In this document: positions 60,953 to 64,000 of the stretch, piece by piece | How positions within the stretch are numbered: the first letter of the stretch is position 1 | How the letters are laid out: each line of letters opens with the position of its first letter | NCBI GenBank assembly: GCA_964447335.1 | Contig: CAYUSA010000006.1 | Span: 13,452-77,451, forward strand | Direction of reading: 5' to 3' | DNA from: HRBIN12 sp964447335 | GTDB taxonomy: Bacteria > Actinomycetota > UBA4738 > HRBIN12 | Length of the DNA stretch: 64,000 bases | The notes under the pieces: model-generated | What the model saw: only the letters and a program-made list of their open reading frames with translations | Told to the model about the DNA's origin: nothing | The model's database searches: none | Translations under genes and position numbers: made by a program

Positions 60953-62653
60953 TCACCCCTCGACCTCGGCCAGACCGACCTCCCGGCCGCGCGCGTCGAC
61001 CATGTGGACGGCGCAGGCGATGCAGGGGTCGAACGAGTGGATCGTCCTCAGGACCTCGAGCGGCTGGGAGGCATCGACCGTGGGCGTTCCCACGAGCGCC
61101 GCCTCGTAGGGGCCCGGGACTCCCTGCGCGTCCCTCGGGGACGCGTTCCAGGTGGTGGGCACGACGCACTGGTAGTTCGCGATCTTCCCGTCGCGGATGT
61201 GGACCCAGTGCCCCAGCGTGCCCCGAGGGGCCTCGTGGAACCCGACGCCGCTCGCCTCCGTGGGCCACGTGGCCGGGTCCCACTCCCCGGCGTGGATCTG
61301 CCGGTCCCCGGAGGCCATCGCGTCGGCGAGTTGGCCGATCATCGTCGGGATCAGCTCGGCCAGGTACAGCGTCTCGATCCCCCGCGCGGCCGTGCGGCCG
61401 AGGGTCGAGAACAGGGCGGTCGCCGGGACACCGAGCGTGTCGAGCACGCCGTCCACGAGCTCGCGCACCCGGGGAACGCCCGAGGCGTACGCGACCAGCA
61501 CCCGGGCGAGAGGACCGACCTCCATGGGGCGACCGTCGTACCGGGGTGCCTTGATCCACGTGTAGGCGCCGTCCGTGTCGAGGCGCTCGTAGGGGGGCGT
61601 GGGTCCCGTGTACCGAGGAGCCGTGTTCTCCTCGAGCGGCGTCAAGGGGCTCCCGTTGCCCTCGTACCACGACCGGCCGACCTCCTCGGTCACCGCATCG
61701 CGATCGAAGGGCTCGACGCTCGAGAGATCGCGACCGAGGATGACCCCGCCGGGGAAGGCGTAGCTCGCCGGGTCGCCGGTCGGATCGAGCGGGACGTCCC
61801 CGTGGACGAGGAAGTTGCCCGTGCCCTCGCCGAGGGCGGCCCAGTCGGCGTAGAAGGGAGCCACGGTCAGCAGATCCGGCAGGTAGACCTCCTCGACGAA
61901 TCGGCGCGCCGTCTCGGCGAGCGAGCCGAGAGCCGACAGCCGATCGGCGTTGAGGGCCGCGGAGCTGTCCGGGTCGACCGGGATCGCGACCCCGCCGACC
62001 AGGAACGTCTGCGGCAGCGGGTTCTTCCCACCGAGGATCGCGTGCGCCTTGATGACCTCCCGCTGCCACTCCAGGGCTTGGAGGTAGTGCGCCACGGCGA
62101 GGAGGTCCGCGGCCGGCGGCAGCCGGTAGGCCTCGTGTCCCCAATAGCCGTTCGCCAGCGGTCCGAGGAGGCCCGAGGCGGCGAAGGTGGTCAGCTTCTC
62201 CTTCACGGCGGCCATCTCGGCCTCGGAGTTGCGGTACCAATCCGACGCCCCTTCGCCGATCGCCGCGGCCTCGGCGGGATCGCCCTCGAGGGCGGCGGCC
62301 GCGTCCACCCAGTCGAGAGCGTGCAGGAGGTAGAAGTGGACAACGTGGTCGTGGACCTGCTGGAACGCGGTGATGAGGTTCCGCACGATCACGGCGAGCG
62401 GCGGCGGCGTGATGCCGAGCGCGTCCTCCACCGCGCGCACCGACGCGAGCGCGTGCACCATCGTGCAGACGTTGCAGATCCGCTGGGTGAAGACCCACGC
62501 GTCCCGCGGGTCCCGGCCCTTGAGGATCTGCTCGATGCCCCGGAACATCGTTCCGGAGGCCCACGCGTCACGTACGACGCCGCCGTCCACCTCGGCCTCG
62601 ATCCGCAGGTGACCTTCGATCCGGGTCACGGGGTCGATCACGAGTCGGGTCAT
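60953..62653 (-). CDS. [NiFe] hydrogenase large subunit
   Basis: 566 aa. Carries the Ni-Fe(CN)2CO site. L1 motif: RICNVCTMVHALASVRAVE, with Cys60 and Cys63; the residue after the first Cys is Asn rather than the near-universal Gly. L2 motif: DPCIACAVH with Cys544, Cys547, His550; a 16-residue tail follows for removal by the maturation protease. RIEGH near the N-terminus is standard. L1 context (TMVHALASVRAVE) resembles membrane-bound uptake enzymes (group 1a-e types) rather than the group 1h pattern as I remember it. Overlaps the small subunit by ATGA. No internal stop. Confidence 0.95.
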   Translation of the reverse strand: MTRLVIDPVTRIEGHLRIEAEVDGGVVRDAWASGTMFRGIEQILKGRDPRDAWVFTQRICNVCTMVHALASVRAVEDALGITPPPLAVIVRNLITAFQQVHDHVVHFYLLHALDWVDAAAALEGDPAEAAAIGEGASDWYRNSEAEMAAVKEKLTTFAASGLLGPLANGYWGHEAYRLPPAADLLAVAHYLQALEWQREVIKAHAILGGKNPLPQTFLVGGVAIPVDPDSSAALNADRLSALGSLAETARRFVEEVYLPDLLTVAPFYADWAALGEGTGNFLVHGDVPLDPTGDPASYAFPGGVILGRDLSSVEPFDRDAVTEEVGRSWYEGNGSPLTPLEENTAPRYTGPTPPYERLDTDGAYTWIKAPRYDGRPMEVGPLARVLVAYASGVPRVRELVDGVLDTLGVPATALFSTLGRTAARGIETLYLAELIPTMIGQLADAMASGDRQIHAGEWDPATWPTEASGVGFHEAPRGTLGHWVHIRDGKIANYQCVVPTTWNASPRDAQGVPGPYEAALVGTPTVDASQPLEVLRTIHSFDPCIACAVHMVDARGREVGLAEVEG

Positions 62654-63774
62654 GATCCACCATCCCCTCGCGCTGCCAGGGCCGCAGCGGCACGCTCCCG
62701 TCGCCGTCGCTGCCTGAGGAGCACCGCGGCACCGGTGCCGGCCGCGATCGCCGCGCCCCCGACGCCGAGGGCGACGCCGATCGCCTCGCCCTCCCGCTCC
62801 CGCTCGCCGGGCGCCGGCAGGATCTCCTCACCCATCCAGCGGTAGAACGGCGTCGAGGAGTCCCAGAAGCCGGGCTCGGTGCACGCCAGGCACGGGTGCC
62901 CGGCCGCGATCGGCCAGGACGTGTTGTCGTTCCAGCCGACGAGCGGACAGTTGCTGTGGGCGCTCGGCCCCTTGCAGCCCATCTCGTAGAGGCACCAGCC
63001 CTGCCGGTGCCCCGCGTCTCCCCACTCCTTGACGAACCGGCCCGTGTCGAAATGCCCACGGCGGGGGCAGTTCTCGTGGATCACGTGCCCGTAGGCGAAC
63101 AGCGGCCGCCCCAGGTCGTCCGTCGCCGGCAGCTCGCCGAACGTGAGGTAGTGCACGAGCGTCGCGGCGAGGTTCACGGCGTTCACCGGACAGCCGGACA
63201 GGTTCAGGATCGGCTTGTCCTTCACGATGTCCCGCACGCCGACCGCACCGGTCGGGTTCGGCGCCGCCGCGGGGATCCCGCCGAACGCGGCGCACGTGCC
63301 GACCGCCACGATCACGGCGGCGCCCTCCGCCACCTCCGTGAGCGACTGCACGGCGGTCCTGCCCGCGATCGTGCAGTACACGCCACCGTCGGCGGTCGGG
63401 ATCGAGCCCTCGACGACGAGCAGGTACGGGGCGCGCTCCATCGCCTGCGCGAGCGACAGCTCGGCCGCCTCGCCGGCGGGGGCCATGAGGACCTCGTGGT
63501 AGTCGAGCGACACGAGGTCGAAGATGAAGTCCACGGCCGTGGGGTGACTGGTCCGCAGGAACGATTCGGAGTCGCCCGCGCAGTCCTGGAACTCGAGCCA
63601 GATCACGGTCGGCCGCGGCGAGGCCGCCTGGAGCGCGGTCGCGATCCGCACGGCGTATCGGGGCGGCAGCGCGAGCACGCCCGTCATGAACGAGCAGAAC
63701 TTCAGGAAGTCCCGCCGGGAGAGCGGCCACGCGCCTCCCGGCGTGCCATCGGTGGTGGAGGTCTCGTCGGGCAT
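62650..63774 (-). CDS. [NiFe] hydrogenase small subunit with 3Cys1Asp proximal cluster
   Basis: 374 aa. TAT signal SRRDFLKFC at 19-27, so exported folded with the large subunit. Proximal cluster motif: FQDCAGDSES, Cys65 present but Asp68 where a fourth Cys is usual; the other two ligands are Cys161 (VGTCAAFGG) and Cys195 (LSGCPVN). Distal cluster: His233, Cys236, Cys261, Cys267. Medial [3Fe-4S]: Cys276, Cys295, Cys298. A C-terminal helix (residues ~331-350) anchors it. A 3Cys1Asp proximal cluster is known from the actinobacterial-type hydrogenase of Ralstonia eutropha; here it is combined with a Hyb-type operon. First gene of the operon; ATG 63774 with GGAGGCGAG upstream. Confidence 0.95.
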   Translation of the reverse strand: MPDETSTTDGTPGGAWPLSRRDFLKFCSFMTGVLALPPRYAVRIATALQAASPRPTVIWLEFQDCAGDSESFLRTSHPTAVDFIFDLVSLDYHEVLMAPAGEAAELSLAQAMERAPYLLVVEGSIPTADGGVYCTIAGRTAVQSLTEVAEGAAVIVAVGTCAAFGGIPAAAPNPTGAVGVRDIVKDKPILNLSGCPVNAVNLAATLVHYLTFGELPATDDLGRPLFAYGHVIHENCPRRGHFDTGRFVKEWGDAGHRQGWCLYEMGCKGPSAHSNCPLVGWNDNTSWPIAAGHPCLACTEPGFWDSSTPFYRWMGEEILPAPGEREREGEAIGVALGVGGAAIAAGTGAAVLLRQRRRRERAAAALAARGDGGS

Positions 63775-63798
63775 CTCGCCTCCAACTGATGAGCCATC

Positions 63799-63818
63799 CG
63801 GTCGGATCCGGTCCGATC
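63799..63818. repeat. near-direct 10-bp repeats upstream of the hydrogenase operon
   Basis: CGGTCGGATC (63799-63808) and CGGTCCGATC (63809-63818) differ at one base and lie 25-44 bases upstream of the small-subunit ATG. Could be an activator site. No confident -10/-35 was identified in the 166 bases between this start and the next frame at 63941. Confidence 0.45.
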
Positions 63819-63940
63819 GCTCTTGGCTACGCCTTCAACGTGCTATCGACGAACGCATCTAGGTAGGGCCGGCCGACCCGGGCCTCGGCGGGACGCGCCC
63901 TAGGGTGCGCCTGGGTGCGCGTCGTACGCCTTTCGGCGGT

Positions 63941-64000
63941 CTAGGGCGTAGTGCCCACGTTGAAGCCGGACATCGGAACCTCCCACAACAGGGACGAAGC
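63941..64000 (-). CDS. possible 3' end of an upstream gene (partial)
   Basis: Minus-strand frame of 19 codons to TAG at 63941-63943, reading ...LLWEVPMSGFNVGTTP; 15 of 19 third positions are G or C, as in coding DNA here. The rest lies beyond the right edge. No family can be assigned. Confidence 0.3.
   Translation of the reverse strand, partial: ASSLLWEVPMSGFNVGTTP

Overview
The window is about 70% G+C and reads as chromosomal DNA of an actinomycete-like bacterium (phylum Actinomycetota; class not resolvable from here). Several things point that way. Many genes start with GTG, and ATGA or GTGA stop/start overlaps are very common. A mycoredoxin-type domain is fused to a thioredoxin reductase. 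The SRP RNA is the long Gram-positive type. A 13E12/DUF222 HNH endonuclease gene sits under a Gram-positive LexA box. A run of genes has a TAnnnT -10 element 6-8 bases before the start codon, which suggests leaderless mRNAs. I see no insertion sequence, prophage or CRISPR array. Nearly all of the window is coding, and most long antisense open frames are high-GC shadows.

Layout, left to right. 1-2706: 3' part of a glycogen-debranching-type protein, a 67-aa protein and the mycoredoxin/thioredoxin reductase fusion (minus). 2909-6996: a pentose-phosphate/glycolysis operon gnd-pgi-zwf, in which gnd carries an in-frame TAG and a damaged nucleotide-binding motif. 7010-12613: an ADP-ribosylglycohydrolase, ribosomal protein S4, a hemerythrin-like protein, a lipoprotein, the LexA-box HNH gene and a large unknown protein. 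12683-19318 (minus): an overlapping five-gene lipid operon (fatty acyl reductase/HAD fusion, zinc alcohol dehydrogenase, LarA-like protein, acyltransferase, TetR), with a perfect palindrome just upstream of its promoter. 19410-25558: MFS pump, MazG, GNAT, glycosyltransferase, asd and lysC. 25661-27300: an ECF sigma factor with a DUF4349 membrane partner. 27312-32145 (minus): SRP RNA, dnaX, recR and a DPP-IV-like peptidase. 32349-37439: a secreted cupredoxin, then a b6f/bc-type complex operon that also encodes a GltD-like flavoprotein-ferredoxin.

37552-46153 holds housekeeping and accessory genes: two serine tRNAs, a HAD phosphatase, a double GNAT, FAD oxidoreductase, cNMP-binding protein, DUF3160 and CapA-like lipoproteins, a deaminase, a cupin and a zincin. 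46171-51483 is a polyamine/guanidino-compound region: two ureohydrolases, a PotD-like binding protein, and TetR and PucR regulators around a divergent promoter with two perfect palindromes. 51582-53337 has a beta-carbonic-anhydrase-like protein, a small membrane protein and a TerC-family protein that probably starts with CTG. 53394-63774 (minus) is a complete structural and partial maturation operon for a membrane-bound uptake [NiFe] hydrogenase: small subunit, large subunit, HybA-like ferredoxin, NrfD/HybB-like membrane subunit, protease, HypF, HypC, HypD, HypE. hypA and hypB are not in the window.

The most interesting locus is the hydrogenase. Its small subunit has Asp where one of the four proximal-cluster cysteines should be (a 3Cys1Asp pattern), and its large subunit has CNVC instead of the near-universal CGxC, yet the gene layout is of the HybA/HybB type. 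Second are the lipid operon with its self-contained operator and the cytochrome bc operon with a soluble NAD(P)/ferredoxin-type module. Everything here is read by eye; family names rest on motif recognition, and no database search was possible.
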